This document shows positions 30,906-40,006 of a DNA stretch of 64,000 nt, piece by piece (position 1 is the first letter of the stretch; each line of letters starts with the position of its first letter). The stretch is taken from NCBI GenBank assembly GCA_019119995.1, contig DWVY01000042.1, positions 25,345-89,344 on the forward strand, in the 5' to 3' direction. The notes under the pieces are model-generated. The model was not told the DNA's origin, did not search any database, and saw nothing but the letters and a program-made list of their open reading frames with translations. A program made the position numbers and the translations under genes. Source of the stretch: Candidatus Mediterraneibacter faecavium (GTDB lineage Bacteria; Bacillota; Clostridia; Lachnospirales; Lachnospiraceae).

Positions 30906-31901
30906 TTAATCAATATTTTTGTATATTTCCCCTAAGTCTTTAAGCAGACTCCTGTACTCATCGACCACAGACTGCGGCGAAAGGATCTGCACGTCTCTCC
31001 CCAGACCGGTGATCCATCCGAAAAACTGCTCGCTCACAGCAATCTCCACGCGGGCGATAAAATGTTCCTCTCCGTCCGGCCGGAGTGACACATTCTTGCC
31101 GAATCTGTCGATCACAACGCCCACAAATCTGTTGTGGAACCGGATGCGGACTGTCTCTTCGCTGCCGCCGAACATCCCGAAAGTCTGCTTTGTATACCGC
31201 GCAAGATCGAATCGGGAGAATTCATCACGTCCGTCTCTCTCCTGTCCGGTAATCTCAATGTGCAGCATCTTATCCACACGGAAATGTTTGATGATCCCCG
31301 CATCTGTGTCATATCCGATCAGATAATAGTTCTCGCTGTCCCAGGTCAGCGCCCAGGGACTTACATGATAGTTCTCTCCGCTCTTTTTCAGGCGGATCTC
31401 TTTGGAGACCGTCCACTCAAAATACCGGAACATGATCTGACGGTTCCATGCGATCGCCGAATGGATCTTATCTACATTATAATAGATACTTTCGTTCATC
31501 GCCTTAATGCGGTCAGCGACGACAACCTGCCGCTGCAGCTTGTGCGCCTCGTATCTGCTGGTCAGCTTCTCGATCTTCCGGATCAAAGCATCTGACTTCT
31601 TCTGCGTGATAAATCTTGACGACTGTACTGCATCCACAAGGAGTTTCAGCTCCGGAAGCTCGAACTCTCTTTCCGCAAGATAATACCCTTCCGGATGTTC
31701 CTTCCGGTAAGAAATATCCATGCCGAAATTCTTCAGAGTCTCAATATCATTATACAGACTCTTTCTCTCCGCATGGATCCCGAGATCCGCCAGCTTCTCT
31801 TCCAGTCCTTTCCGGGAGATCGGATGTTCTTCATCCGTCTCTTCGAGGAACAGCTGCATCAGGTATAAAATTTTTGCTTTCTGGTTACTACTCTTTGCCA
31901 T
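30906..31901 (-). CDS. WYL-domain transcriptional regulator
   Basis: A 331-residue regulator with an N-terminal DeoR-like helix-turn-helix (about 1-65, ERKSLYNDIETLKNFG), a WYL domain (about 145-225, with SPWALTWDSENYYLIGYD and HFRVDKML) and a C-terminal WCX-like part. WYL proteins bind nucleic acids or nucleotides and often control DNA-damage or defence genes. No defence genes are adjacent here; the direct downstream gene is the membrane protein above, with 11 bp between. The ribosome site before the ATG is weak. Confidence 0.9.
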   Translation of the reverse strand: MAKSSNQKAKILYLMQLFLEETDEEHPISRKGLEEKLADLGIHAERKSLYNDIETLKNFGMDISYRKEHPEGYYLAEREFELPELKLLVDAVQSSRFITQKKSDALIRKIEKLTSRYEAHKLQRQVVVADRIKAMNESIYYNVDKIHSAIAWNRQIMFRYFEWTVSKEIRLKKSGENYHVSPWALTWDSENYYLIGYDTDAGIIKHFRVDKMLHIEITGQERDGRDEFSRFDLARYTKQTFGMFGGSEETVRIRFHNRFVGVVIDRFGKNVSLRPDGEEHFIARVEIAVSEQFFGWITGLGRDVQILSPQSVVDEYRSLLKDLGEIYKNID

Positions 31902-31964
31902 GAGCCTATTCTACCAATGATTCCTTTTATTGACAAGATACGATTTATATTATATATACACACT

Positions 31965-32008
31965 GAAAGTGGATGCCAATCAATCCGTCTTGATCAACAT
32001 CCACTTTC
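31965..32008 (-). terminator. Hairpin at the end of an unassigned transcription unit
   Basis: GAAAGTGGATG (31965-31975) pairs perfectly with CATCCACTTTC (31998-32008) over 11 bp. No clear U-tract follows on either strand, so termination is uncertain. It bounds the AT-rich 539-bp gap between the WYL regulator and asnA. Confidence 0.45.
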
Positions 32009-32023
32009 ATACTGATATTTCTA

Positions 32024-32260
32024 TCATTCTTTTTTACCTCTTTCTTCTATCTTTCTTTTTTTGATCGATAGATCTAACTTATGTTCCCGGTGGTCCGTAC
32101 CTCCTTTACTTAAATTCCCATTGAACTTGAGCTCCTCGATGATCTTTTCCTCGATATAGATTTTGCTTCTCTCATAACTTTCTCGTCATTATGATCTTTC
32201 TCTATATCCGATCACCCATTTCTCAATTCCGATATCCAATGGGTTTTATAAAACTTTCAA
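32024..32260 (-). pseudogene. Degraded or frameshifted small coding remnant
   Basis: On the minus strand one frame is open from 32185 to a TGA at 32024 and reads like protein (YIEEKIIEELKFNGNLSKGG, then a Lys/Glu-rich end) but has no start codon. The same frame continues upstream of two stop codons with NPLDIGIEKWVIGYRERS. A neighbouring frame holds DHNDEKV at the break. A promoter lies at 32282-32310. This looks like a small gene broken by frameshifts; alternatively it is a structured RNA. I do not recognise the protein. Confidence 0.35.
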
Positions 32261-32281
32261 TCAGTTTTATTTGTTGACATT

Positions 32282-32310
32282 ATAATAACTCTATTCTCCG
32301 TATTTGTCAA
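32282..32310 (-). promoter_or_regulatory. Consensus promoter into the asnA-WYL gap
   Basis: On the minus strand TTGACA (32305-32310) and TATTAT (32282-32287) are 17 nt apart. It would transcribe the remnant at 32024-32260 toward the hairpin at 31965-32008. Confidence 0.55.
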
Positions 32311-32363
32311 CTTATTTTTTGATATTATTTATATTTTTTATAAATTATCAGTTAATTATACAA

Positions 32364-32392
32364 TTGACTTCTATGCAGGGTACATTTAAAAT
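32364..32392 (+). promoter_or_regulatory. Promoter of asnA
   Basis: TTGACT (32364-32369) and TAAAAT (32387-32392) are 17 nt apart. The leader to the ATG at 32440 is about 40 nt. I saw no T-box motif in it. Confidence 0.65.
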
Positions 32393-32439
32393 AGAATAGA
32401 ATGTCAAAATCAATGAATTTATAATAAGGAGTCTTAACA

Positions 32440-33450
32440 ATGGAAAACTTAAAAATACCTGAGGGCTACTCCTCTCCGCTCACGATCCGCGAGACAGAGG
32501 TAGCCATCAAAGAGGTCAAAGATCATTTTGAGCGGGCGCTTGCCAAATCACTGCATCTGACACGTGTCTCCGCTCCTCTCTTTGTCCGCCCGGAGACGGG
32601 TATGAACGACAACTTAAACGGCGTGGAACGCCCGGTATCATTCGGCATCAAAGAGCAGGACGATGCAGAAGCCGAGATCGTGCACTCTCTTGCAAAATGG
32701 AAACGCTACGCGCTGAAGAAATACGGTTTCCACTCAGGGGAGGGCCTCTACACTGATATGAGCGCCATCCGCCGGGATGAGGATACCGACAATATCCACT
32801 CGCTCTATGTGGACCAGTGGGACTGGGAGAAGATCATCTCCAAGGAAGAGCGCAATATGGAGACGCTTCAGTACACAGTGCGCAAGGTATACAGCGCCCT
32901 GAAAGACACTGAGGATTACATATCCAGAAGGTACAACTATATCGAGCCTCTCCTTCCGGACGACATCTTCTTTATCACTTCCCAGGAACTTGAGGATCTG
33001 TATCCGGACTGCACTCCGAAGGAACGTGAAACGAAGATCGCCAAGGACAAAGGCGCAGTATTCATTTCCCAGATCGGCAAGATCCTCGCTTCCGGCGAGA
33101 AGCATGACGGCCGTGCGCCGGACTATGACGACTGGGAGTTAAACGGGGATATCATCGTATATTACCCGGTGCTTGACATGGGACTGGAGCTCTCTTCCAT
33201 GGGCATCCGCGTAGATGAGGAATCTCTTAAAAACCAGCTTAAGATCGCGGGCTGCGAAGAGCGCGCGGAACTGCCGTTCCAGAAATCCCTGCTGAACAAG
33301 GAGCTTCCCTACACAGTCGGCGGCGGGATCGGACAGTCCCGTATCTGCATGTATTATCTGAGAAAAGCGCACATCGGCGAAGTGCAGTCTTCCCTGTGGC
33401 CGGACGATGTGGCGGAAGAAGCGCTTGCCCACGGCATCAATCTGTTATAA
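32440..33450 (+). CDS. asnA: Aspartate--ammonia ligase (asparagine synthetase A)
   Basis: This enzyme makes asparagine from aspartate, ammonia and ATP. The 336 residues match the AsnA family along their length, a class II aminoacyl-tRNA-synthetase-like fold: [18 protein letters not shown], the segment [21 protein letters not shown], and the C-terminal [20 protein letters not shown] lies 8 nt before the ATG. A promoter is visible, and the next gene (MFS) has its own promoter just after the stop, so asnA is probably a single-gene unit. Confidence 0.97.
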   Translation: MENLKIPEGYSSPLTIRETEVAIKEVKDHFERALAKSLHLTRVSAPLFVRPETGMNDNLNGVERPVSFGIKEQDDAEAEIVHSLAKWKRYALKKYGFHSGEGLYTDMSAIRRDEDTDNIHSLYVDQWDWEKIISKEERNMETLQYTVRKVYSALKDTEDYISRRYNYIEPLLPDDIFFITSQELEDLYPDCTPKERETKIAKDKGAVFISQIGKILASGEKHDGRAPDYDDWELNGDIIVYYPVLDMGLELSSMGIRVDEESLKNQLKIAGCEERAELPFQKSLLNKELPYTVGGGIGQSRICMYYLRKAHIGEVQSSLWPDDVAEEALAHGINLL

Positions 33451-33465
33451 TTGTGTTATAATCAG

Positions 33466-33506
33466 GCAGAATACTGCAAGTAATGCCAGATATATGCCGG
33501 TATAAT
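33466..33506 (+). promoter_or_regulatory. Promoter of the MFS gene with shared 16-nt motif
   Basis: GCAGAATACTGCAAGT (33466-33481) and TATAAT (33501-33506) with 19 nt between, the same arrangement as before the GH31 gene at 5613-5653. The region just before each ATG (ATCAAAGGAG...GACATG) is also alike. Confidence 0.6.
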
Positions 33507-33540
33507 GTTATCATCTTATTACATCAAAGGAGAAATCGAC

Positions 33541-34722
33541 ATGACACACTTATTACTTGCGATCATATATCTGGCTTTTATCAGCCTCGGGCTGCCGGAC
33601 GCTCTGCTAGGCTCCGCGTGGCCTACGATGTACACGGAATTCAACGTTCCCGTCTCTTACGCAGGGATCATCTCCATGATCATCTCACTGGGCACGATCG
33701 TATCCAGCCTGCAGAGCGACCGTCTGACGCGGAAGCTGGGCACCGGGAGAGTCACGGCCATCAGCGTGGCGATGACCGCCGCAGCGCTGTTGGGATTTTC
33801 CTTTACCCACTCGTTCTGGATCCTCTGCCTCTGGGCTGTTCCATACGGGCTGGGCGCCGGCAGCGTGGACGCGGCGCTGAATAACTACGTAGCGCTGCAC
33901 TACAAGAGCCATCACATGAGCTGGCTCCACTGTATGTGGGGCGTGGGCGCGACGCTCGGGCCTTACATCATGGGATTCGCTCTTTCCGGCGGGCAGACAT
34001 GGAATTCCGGTTACCGCTATATCGGCATACTTCAGATCATACTGACGGCATTCCTGATCTTCAGCCTGCCGCTCTGGACGAAGCAGAAGAACAGGATCGC
34101 GACACAGGCATCAGGCGGCACAGCGGAAAGATCAGACAGAAAACCGCTCTCCCTTGCGGAGATCATACGGATCCCCGGAGCGAAGGAGGTCATGCTCTGC
34201 TTCTTCTGCTACTGCGCGATCGAGCAGACAGCCAGCCTGTGGGCCAGCAGTTATCTTCATTTATTTAAAGGGATTCCTGCCGAAACCGCCGCACGCTTTG
34301 CAGGTATGTTCTTCATCGGCATCACTGTGGGCCGGGCGATCAGCGGCTTTATCACAATGAAGCTGAACGATGTGCAGATGATCCGGCTGGGACAGACCAT
34401 CATTGCCGCCGGCATCATCGTCATGCTTCTCCCGGGGCCGGACATCATCCCCCTTGCCGGGCTGGTCATGATCGGACTGGGATGCGCGCCTGTGTATCCG
34501 TGCATCATCCACTCTACGCCGGATCATTTCGGAGCGGAACGGTCACAGGCAGTCATCGGCGTACAGATGGCAAGCGCCTATGTCGGCACCTGCCTCATGC
34601 CGCCTTTGTTCGGACTGATCGCCAACCACATCAGCATCACGCTTTTCCCGGTCTATATGATGGCGCTGCTCATCCTTATGGCTGTGATGCACGAGCTGCT
34701 CACAAAGAAAACGATGCATTAA
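33541..34722 (+). CDS. MFS transporter
   Basis: A 393-residue major facilitator with about 12 membrane segments in two halves joined by a loop near residue 190-215 (KQKNRIATQASGG region). The first half has the motif SDRLTRKLGTGR between helices 2 and 3. The LPDALLGSAWPTMY start resembles FucP/sugar-type MFS proteins of gut Firmicutes. The shared promoter motif with the GH31 alpha-glucosidase suggests a sugar substrate, an inference only. The start at 33541 has AAAGGAG 8 nt upstream. Confidence 0.88.
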   Translation: MTHLLLAIIYLAFISLGLPDALLGSAWPTMYTEFNVPVSYAGIISMIISLGTIVSSLQSDRLTRKLGTGRVTAISVAMTAAALLGFSFTHSFWILCLWAVPYGLGAGSVDAALNNYVALHYKSHHMSWLHCMWGVGATLGPYIMGFALSGGQTWNSGYRYIGILQIILTAFLIFSLPLWTKQKNRIATQASGGTAERSDRKPLSLAEIIRIPGAKEVMLCFFCYCAIEQTASLWASSYLHLFKGIPAETAARFAGMFFIGITVGRAISGFITMKLNDVQMIRLGQTIIAAGIIVMLLPGPDIIPLAGLVMIGLGCAPVYPCIIHSTPDHFGAERSQAVIGVQMASAYVGTCLMPPLFGLIANHISITLFPVYMMALLILMAVMHELLTKKTMH

Positions 34723-34725
34723 AAA

Positions 34726-34820
34726 AACAGTTCAACACCCCATCCCTGACGCGTGAACTGTTATCTATATTGTTTTTCTAATGACCGCCGCCTGCATATG
34801 CTGCACGCGGCGGCGTTTTT
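34726..34820 (+). terminator. Two hairpins behind the MFS gene
   Basis: AACAGTTCA (34726-34734) pairs with TGAACTGTT (34754-34762). A second stem CCGCCGC/GCGGCGG (34785-34791 with 34807-34813) is followed by CGTTTTTCT, a proper intrinsic terminator on the plus strand. The convergent GH13 gene ends 26 bp further on. Confidence 0.7.
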
Positions 34821-34845
34821 CTGTAATTTCACGGGGTATCTGCTC

Positions 34846-36558
34846 TTACCGGAGCAGGATCACTGCGGATCCGCAGCTTTCGAGGGTGATCGTCCCTCTC
34901 TCCCTGATCTCCCGTGTCCCGGCTTCTTCTTTTCCTGTGTTGGACAGGAGTACTTTGCCGTTCTGACCGGCAAGTTGCAATGTACACGGCCCGGTTCCGT
35001 AATTTGCCGCAATGAGGATATCCTGCCCTGCGTCTTCCCCTGTGTTCCTATTCCCTGAGATCCTGTGATAAGCGAAGATATTGTCCTGCTCTTCATAATC
35101 CGGAACAAATTTCCCGTATGTAAACGTCTCTTTGTATTCCGGAGATTTCTTCAGGGCAAGCAGCTTCTTATAATAGGACAGGACAGAGTCCGGGCGTCCT
35201 GCCTGTTCGTCCACATTGATCTGCGTGTAGTTCGGATTGAGGGAAAGCCACGGCGTTCCGTCCGTAAATCCGGCTCCCGCTCCGGCGCTCCACTGCATCG
35301 GCGTCCTTGCGTTGTCCCTGCTGTTCTCATAGCAGTACTCCATTGCCTGCTCTTTCGTGCATCCGGAAGCCAGGGCTTCCCGGTACTGGTCTTTCGTGCT
35401 GATGTCGTCATACTCGGAGATATCATTTCTCCGGCAGTTGGTCATACCGATCTCCTGTCCCTGATAGATGAACGGGATCCCATAGAGCAATGTGGAAGTC
35501 GTGGCAAGCATCTTCTTGCCGGTCTCATTCTGCGCATATTCCGGGAGGAAACGACTCACTCCTCTTGGTTCGTCATGATTCTCAATGATGTTGGCAGGGA
35601 AACCCACGCCCTGCATCCGCTGCTGGGATGCGAAGATCGTGTCGCGCCACTCCCTGACAGACGGTTTCCTGCTGTTGTGCCAGCCGCTCTCACCCTGCGC
35701 GAGCATATGTGCGCTGAAGTCAAACATTGTCGAGAAATGTCCGTCATCCCCGATGAATTCTGCCAGCTCATCGTCTTTCATATTGAAGACTTCCGCAACG
35801 GTAAACGCATCATATTTGTCAAATGTATTTTTCTTGATCTCTTCAAAATACGCTCCGACTCCCCGTACTTCCTCCACCATCTTCACACAGGAAGCCAGTC
35901 CGTCCGGGCCGTCCGGCTCAAAGGCCGGGAAGCTTAAGTCCTTCTTGATATTGATGATCGCATCAATGCGGAAGCCTGCCAGACCTTTGTCCAGCCACCA
36001 GTTGATCATCTTATAGATCTCCTGCCTCAGCTCCGGGTTCTCCCAGTTGAGATCCGGCTGTTCCCTGGCGAACATATGGAGATAGTACAGATCCGTCCCC
36101 GGCACCGGCTCCCACGCACTCCCGCCGAAATAGGAACGGTAATTGCTCGGCTCTTTGCCGTCTTTTCCTTTTACAAAATGGAAATACCCTGCATATTTCC
36201 CGTACGGGTCCTGCAATGCTTTCTGAAACCACTCGTGCTTGTCTGAGCAGTGGTTTATCACCAGATCCATCAGGACATACATTCCCCGCTTCTTCGTCTC
36301 GGCGAGCAGCTCGTCGAACTCCTCCATTGTGCCGAATTCTTCCGCAATCTTATAATAATCGGAAATATCATATCCCTGATCCACAAAGGGCGACTGATAG
36401 ATCGGGGAAAGCCAGATAATGTCGATCCCCAGATCTTTGAGATAATCTAACTTCGAGATGATCCCCTTAAGGTCTCCGATCCCGTCGCCGTTCGTATCAA
36501 GAAAGCTCTTCGGGTAGATCTGATATGCCGCCTTGTCATGCCACCATTTTCTTTTCAT
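34846..36558 (-). CDS. GH13 alpha-glucosidase / oligo-1,6-glucosidase
   Basis: A 570-residue cytoplasmic enzyme of the GH13 oligo-1,6-glucosidase group. The calcium/active-site loop DTNGDGIGDLKGI (21-33), nucleophile Asp199 (GFRIDA), acid/base Glu256 (VAEVF) and Asp329 (ENHDEPR) are all present. The start at 36558 has GGAG 9 nt upstream; an in-frame extension to 36669 runs through a repeat element and has no site. It is divergent from an AraC-type regulator, which probably controls it. It should split isomaltose- or sucrose-type short glucosides; exact specificity is open. Confidence 0.93.
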   Translation of the reverse strand: MKRKWWHDKAAYQIYPKSFLDTNGDGIGDLKGIISKLDYLKDLGIDIIWLSPIYQSPFVDQGYDISDYYKIAEEFGTMEEFDELLAETKKRGMYVLMDLVINHCSDKHEWFQKALQDPYGKYAGYFHFVKGKDGKEPSNYRSYFGGSAWEPVPGTDLYYLHMFAREQPDLNWENPELRQEIYKMINWWLDKGLAGFRIDAIINIKKDLSFPAFEPDGPDGLASCVKMVEEVRGVGAYFEEIKKNTFDKYDAFTVAEVFNMKDDELAEFIGDDGHFSTMFDFSAHMLAQGESGWHNSRKPSVREWRDTIFASQQRMQGVGFPANIIENHDEPRGVSRFLPEYAQNETGKKMLATTSTLLYGIPFIYQGQEIGMTNCRRNDISEYDDISTKDQYREALASGCTKEQAMEYCYENSRDNARTPMQWSAGAGAGFTDGTPWLSLNPNYTQINVDEQAGRPDSVLSYYKKLLALKKSPEYKETFTYGKFVPDYEEQDNIFAYHRISGNRNTGEDAGQDILIAANYGTGPCTLQLAGQNGKVLLSNTGKEEAGTREIRERGTITLESCGSAVILLR

Positions 36559-36588
36559 AGTAATGCGCTCCTCTCTCTTTTGCATAGT

Positions 36589-36683
36589 ATGATGTCTGCG
36601 TTGTGGACTGCTGTGTACCGCGCAGTGCGGTTTTACGAATGGCGCGGGCTGAACCGCTGTCATTTCCACGGTACCGACATCAT
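36589..36683. repeat. Interspersed element B, copy 1
   Basis: Core from AGTGCGG to GAAC at 36624-36654, containing GTGCGGTTTTACGAATGG. The same core is at 42514-42544 and 48574-48603, always on the plus strand and always between genes. This copy is framed by ATGATGTC (36589-36596) and GACATCAT (36676-36683). It lies between the divergent GH13 and AraC genes. Confidence 0.75.
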
Positions 36684-36794
36684 TCGATATTGCCTTTCTT
36701 GTATGATGCTGTTATTATAGGCTTAAAGAGAAATGAATTCTTGCACAATCATTTGAATTAATAACACAATTCTGCTTTTTAGGAGGGTGGTTTT

Positions 36795-37712
36795 ATGAAA
36801 TCTGCTTTTGATCTGTCACCGACGCAGAAAGAGAATGCGCAGCACGGCGAAAAGATGTTTCCTCTGAAAAGATATATCACGAAACTTTCAGACCTCTGCC
36901 CCGCAGTCACCGCCCACTGGCACGAAGAGGCCGAGCTGACCCTGATCACGGAAGGGACCTGTACCTATCATATCCATCTTGAAAATTACGAAGCTCAGGC
37001 GGGGGATATCCTGTTCATACCGCCCGCGGAACTTCATTCGATCACCATGGAACCGGGCGCGGAAATGACATCCGTCACTTATGTGTTCCACATGGATTAT
37101 CTAAACTCCGATCCGGCGGATATATGCGCTGTAAAATATCTGCATCCGATCAGCCGGCACACACTGATGCTGCCCTACATAATAAAGAAAGGCCACCCTG
37201 CCTATCCGAAGCTTCTGGATGTTTTCCATGAGATGGAAGAAGCATACAGCGAAAGGCGGCCCGGCTATGAGATGATGCTCAAGGCGCTGCTCCTCTATGC
37301 CGCGGCGCTCCTGCTGCCCTACCGGCAGACAGAGAACACACGTCCGCAGCTTGAAGACGAACACACCGCCAAGCTCAAGCTAGTCCTGGAATATATCGGC
37401 GAGCACTACGCAGAAGACCTGACGATCCCCCAGCTCGCACGGCTGTGTTTCTTCAGCGAGTATCATTTTATGCGCTTTTTCAAAAAATACATCGGCGTAT
37501 CCTGTCTGGAATATATCAAGAATCTGAGGCTGGAAAAAGCCGCCTCGCGCTTAGCGCAGGGCGGCCAGTCCGTGCTCGACGTATCCATGTCGTGCGGATT
37601 TTCCAATCTGTCGTATTTCTATCGGGAATTCAAGAAAAAGTACGGCATGACGCCGAAGCAGTTTATCCGGGAAGCTCCGTCGCTTCCGTTTCTTCCGGAG
37701 CAGAAAGCTTAG
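36795..37712 (+). CDS. AraC-family transcriptional regulator with cupin domain
   Basis: A 305-residue regulator: an N-terminal cupin-like sensor domain (about 20-110, HWHEEAELTLITEG and GDILFIPPAELHS) and two helix-turn-helix motifs at the C-terminus (about 200-295, ending with CGFSNLSYFYREFKKKYGMTPKQF). Such proteins usually activate neighbouring sugar genes on binding their ligand. It is divergent from the GH13 alpha-glucosidase across 236 bp, which makes that gene its likely target. AGGAGG lies about 8 nt before the ATG. It ends 4 bp before the convergent cytX gene. Confidence 0.92.
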   Translation: MKSAFDLSPTQKENAQHGEKMFPLKRYITKLSDLCPAVTAHWHEEAELTLITEGTCTYHIHLENYEAQAGDILFIPPAELHSITMEPGAEMTSVTYVFHMDYLNSDPADICAVKYLHPISRHTLMLPYIIKKGHPAYPKLLDVFHEMEEAYSERRPGYEMMLKALLLYAAALLLPYRQTENTRPQLEDEHTAKLKLVLEYIGEHYAEDLTIPQLARLCFFSEYHFMRFFKKYIGVSCLEYIKNLRLEKAASRLAQGGQSVLDVSMSCGFSNLSYFYREFKKKYGMTPKQFIREAPSLPFLPEQKA

Positions 37713-37716
37713 CTCT

Positions 37717-38904
37717 TTATGCTTTCCTGCCGGAAATCTTTACAGCTGCCGCCTCCGCGATCAGGCAGAGCACGATCACAACAGCCATATCCGGCAGTGT
37801 GTTTCCCACCGGTATGTCGATCGTCATAAGCCAGCGGTAGACGATGAATCCGATCAGCCAGATGGCCAGATTCTTCCAGTCAAAGTCTGTCAGTTTCTTC
37901 TCTTTCCTAAGGATAAACACATCCGCGATCTGCACCGCGATCATCGGTGCGAACACGGAACCGATGAGGTAGAGGAAATCCGTGATATCGTCCATCGGGA
38001 AAATGATGGCCGCGATCGTACCGATCACCGTTACCACGATACCCACATGGTTTCCTTTCAGTTTCGCAAATACAGACTCGGACGACACGCCCGCCGAATA
38101 TGCGTCAAGGAACGTAGTCGTGACAGTAGAAAAGATCACGATCAGAAGCGCCGCAATGCCGAGGCCGGCTTTCGCCATGATCACGGCAATGTCCGTCTCT
38201 CCGGTGTAGATTGCCGCGCCCATTCCGATCACATACATCCAACAGCTCACCAAGCCGTAGACGATCACGCTTGCCGCAGTGGCCTTCACCGGTTTCTCCG
38301 CCTCCCTTGTATAGTCACTGATAACCGGCAGCCAGGAGAGCGGCATCGCCACGGACAGTTCTACCGCCGCGCCGAAGCTCATCGCATCGCTGCCGAATCC
38401 TGCGCCCGCGTCCGAACCGCCGAAGAAGATGACCCTGCTCAGCAGGATCGTCAGGATAAAGAGCGCTGCCATGGCGATCGTATTGATTTTTCCCAGATTT
38501 GTCACTCCGACCGCGATCCAGAGGACGATCAGCGCTCCGATCACGATACACCACACCCATGCGCCGGTATTGAAGATACCGTCCGCGGCAAGAGCTCCGT
38601 CATAGATCATGATCGCCGTCCAGCCCACAAGCTGGAGGACATTGAGCACGGCAAAGAGCAGGCCGCCCTTCTGACCGAAACTCATTTTCACCGTTTCCAT
38701 GGCGCTCTTTCTCATCCTCGCGCCGATCAGTCCTGCAAAGAACATCATGCAGCAGCCGATGATGTGTCCGATGATGACCGCCGCAAGACCTCTCTGGAAT
38801 CCGAGGGGTGCAAGATAGGTTCCGGTCAGGATCTCCGCAATGGATACGCCCGCGCCGAACCAGATCAGACTGTTTTCATATACTGAGGTACGTTTTGCTT
38901 CCAT
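37717..38904 (-). CDS. cytX: CytX, hydroxymethylpyrimidine permease (NCS1 family)
   Basis: A 395-residue membrane permease with about 12 hydrophobic segments, NCS1 (cytosine permease) family. CytX members are found in thiamin clusters and take up the HMP precursor, as is the case here: it follows thiD with a single base between the stop and ATG. WFGAGVSIAEILTGTYLAPLG at the N-terminus (about 15-35) is the family signature. AAAGGAG sits in the last codons of thiD, 10 nt before the ATG. It is the last gene of the TPP-controlled unit, and it ends against the convergent AraC gene. Confidence 0.93.
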   Translation of the reverse strand: MEAKRTSVYENSLIWFGAGVSIAEILTGTYLAPLGFQRGLAAVIIGHIIGCCMMFFAGLIGARMRKSAMETVKMSFGQKGGLLFAVLNVLQLVGWTAIMIYDGALAADGIFNTGAWVWCIVIGALIVLWIAVGVTNLGKINTIAMAALFILTILLSRVIFFGGSDAGAGFGSDAMSFGAAVELSVAMPLSWLPVISDYTREAEKPVKATAASVIVYGLVSCWMYVIGMGAAIYTGETDIAVIMAKAGLGIAALLIVIFSTVTTTFLDAYSAGVSSESVFAKLKGNHVGIVVTVIGTIAAIIFPMDDITDFLYLIGSVFAPMIAVQIADVFILRKEKKLTDFDWKNLAIWLIGFIVYRWLMTIDIPVGNTLPDMAVVIVLCLIAEAAAVKISGRKA

Positions 38905-38905
38905 A

Positions 38906-39799
38906 TCAGACTGTCTCCTTTCCTGCAGAAGACATCTCTGTTTCTGTCATTACACTTTCTGTCACTGTATTTTCCGCTGTTCCTCTGGCTGTATCTTCCG
39001 GAGTCTTTACATATTCTCCTGTAATGTCAAAGGCATGATCCATCGGGCCGCTGCCTTTTCCCAGATCCAGCATGGCGCCCAGCGCGCCGGAGATATATGC
39101 TTTCGCCCGCTCTACGGATGTATCCATATCAAATCCTTTCGCAAGGTTGGAGGCGATGGCGCTGGACAGTGTGCATCCTGTCCCGTGGGTATTCGGATTG
39201 TCAATGCGCTTTCCGTAGAACCAGCGGTAACTGCCGTTTCTATAGAGCAGATCATTGGCGTCATTTAACTGATGTCCGCCTTTTAACAGGACGGCGCAGT
39301 GATAGTTCTCACTGATCTTCTCCGCTGCTTTTATCATATCTTCTTCGGTCCTGATCTCCATGCCTGAGAGCACCTCCGCTTCCGGGATATTGGGCGTCAG
39401 GACAGACGCCATGGGGAGCAGTCTCTCCTTCAGCGTATCGATCGCGTCATCACTGATCAGCTTCGCCCCGCTTGTGGCTACCATGACCGGGTCGACCACG
39501 ATATTCTCCGCGTGATATTGTGCAAGTTTCTCTGCAATGGCGGTGATCAGCTCTGCTGACGATACCATTCCGATCTTGACTGCATCCGGACGGATATCCG
39601 TAAAAATGCAGTCGATCTGCTGTTTTAGAAATTCAGGAGATACCTCCATGATCCCTGCTACGCCGGTCGTATTCTGTGCAGTCAGTGCAGTGACCGCGCT
39701 CATGGCAAACACGCCATTTGCGGTCATCGTCTTGATATCTGCCTGAATCCCGGCGCCTCCGCTGGAGTCACTTCCAGCGATTGTTAATGCTGTTCTCAT
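38906..39799 (-). CDS. thiD: ThiD, HMP/HMP-P kinase
   Basis: This kinase phosphorylates hydroxymethylpyrimidine twice for thiamin synthesis. The 297 residues show the ribokinase-fold motifs AGSDSSGGAGIQADIKT at the N-terminus, VVDPVMVATSG, and HGTGCTLSSAIA with the catalytic cysteine. The family usually ends near residue 265. Here a Thr/Glu-rich tail of about 30 residues follows. AAAGGAAG lies 8 nt before the ATG. It is separated from the HAD gene by a 207-bp stretch with several hairpins. Confidence 0.96.
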   Translation of the reverse strand: MRTALTIAGSDSSGGAGIQADIKTMTANGVFAMSAVTALTAQNTTGVAGIMEVSPEFLKQQIDCIFTDIRPDAVKIGMVSSAELITAIAEKLAQYHAENIVVDPVMVATSGAKLISDDAIDTLKERLLPMASVLTPNIPEAEVLSGMEIRTEEDMIKAAEKISENYHCAVLLKGGHQLNDANDLLYRNGSYRWFYGKRIDNPNTHGTGCTLSSAIASNLAKGFDMDTSVERAKAYISGALGAMLDLGKGSGPMDHAFDITGEYVKTPEDTARGTAENTVTESVMTETEMSSAGKETV

Positions 39800-40006
39800 C
39801 TTTCATACTTCCTTTCTTCTTTTGTCCTGTATGCACTGCCGTCCGGCGGCATGATACTGCCGTGATCCGGACATTGCAGCGCCCCAGCATTAATTTTATA
39901 TAGCGGCAGAAAGTGGTGCCCCCGGCCTGCCGCTGAGCGGATACAGATACTGTCTGTATCCTGAAAAGTGTCCGCATCTGTCAGACCGCACGCCCTGTGC
40001 GCCAGG
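39800..40006 (-). other. Hairpin-rich gap inside the thiamin operon
   Basis: On the minus strand at least three strong hairpins follow each other: GGATACAGA/TCTGTATCC (39939-39962), AGCGGCAG/CTGCCGCT (39903-39935) and a nested GTCCGG...CCGGAC with CGGCA/TGCCG. No U-tract is seen and no convincing gene. It may be a processing or stability element, or a remnant of a lost gene. Confidence 0.45.

Noticed and set aside
31930..32430. T-box leader before asnA
   Set aside because: The T-box core (GGTGGNACCGCG) and specifier structure were not found on the plus strand. A GGTGGTCCG-like string at 32090-32098 lacks the rest.
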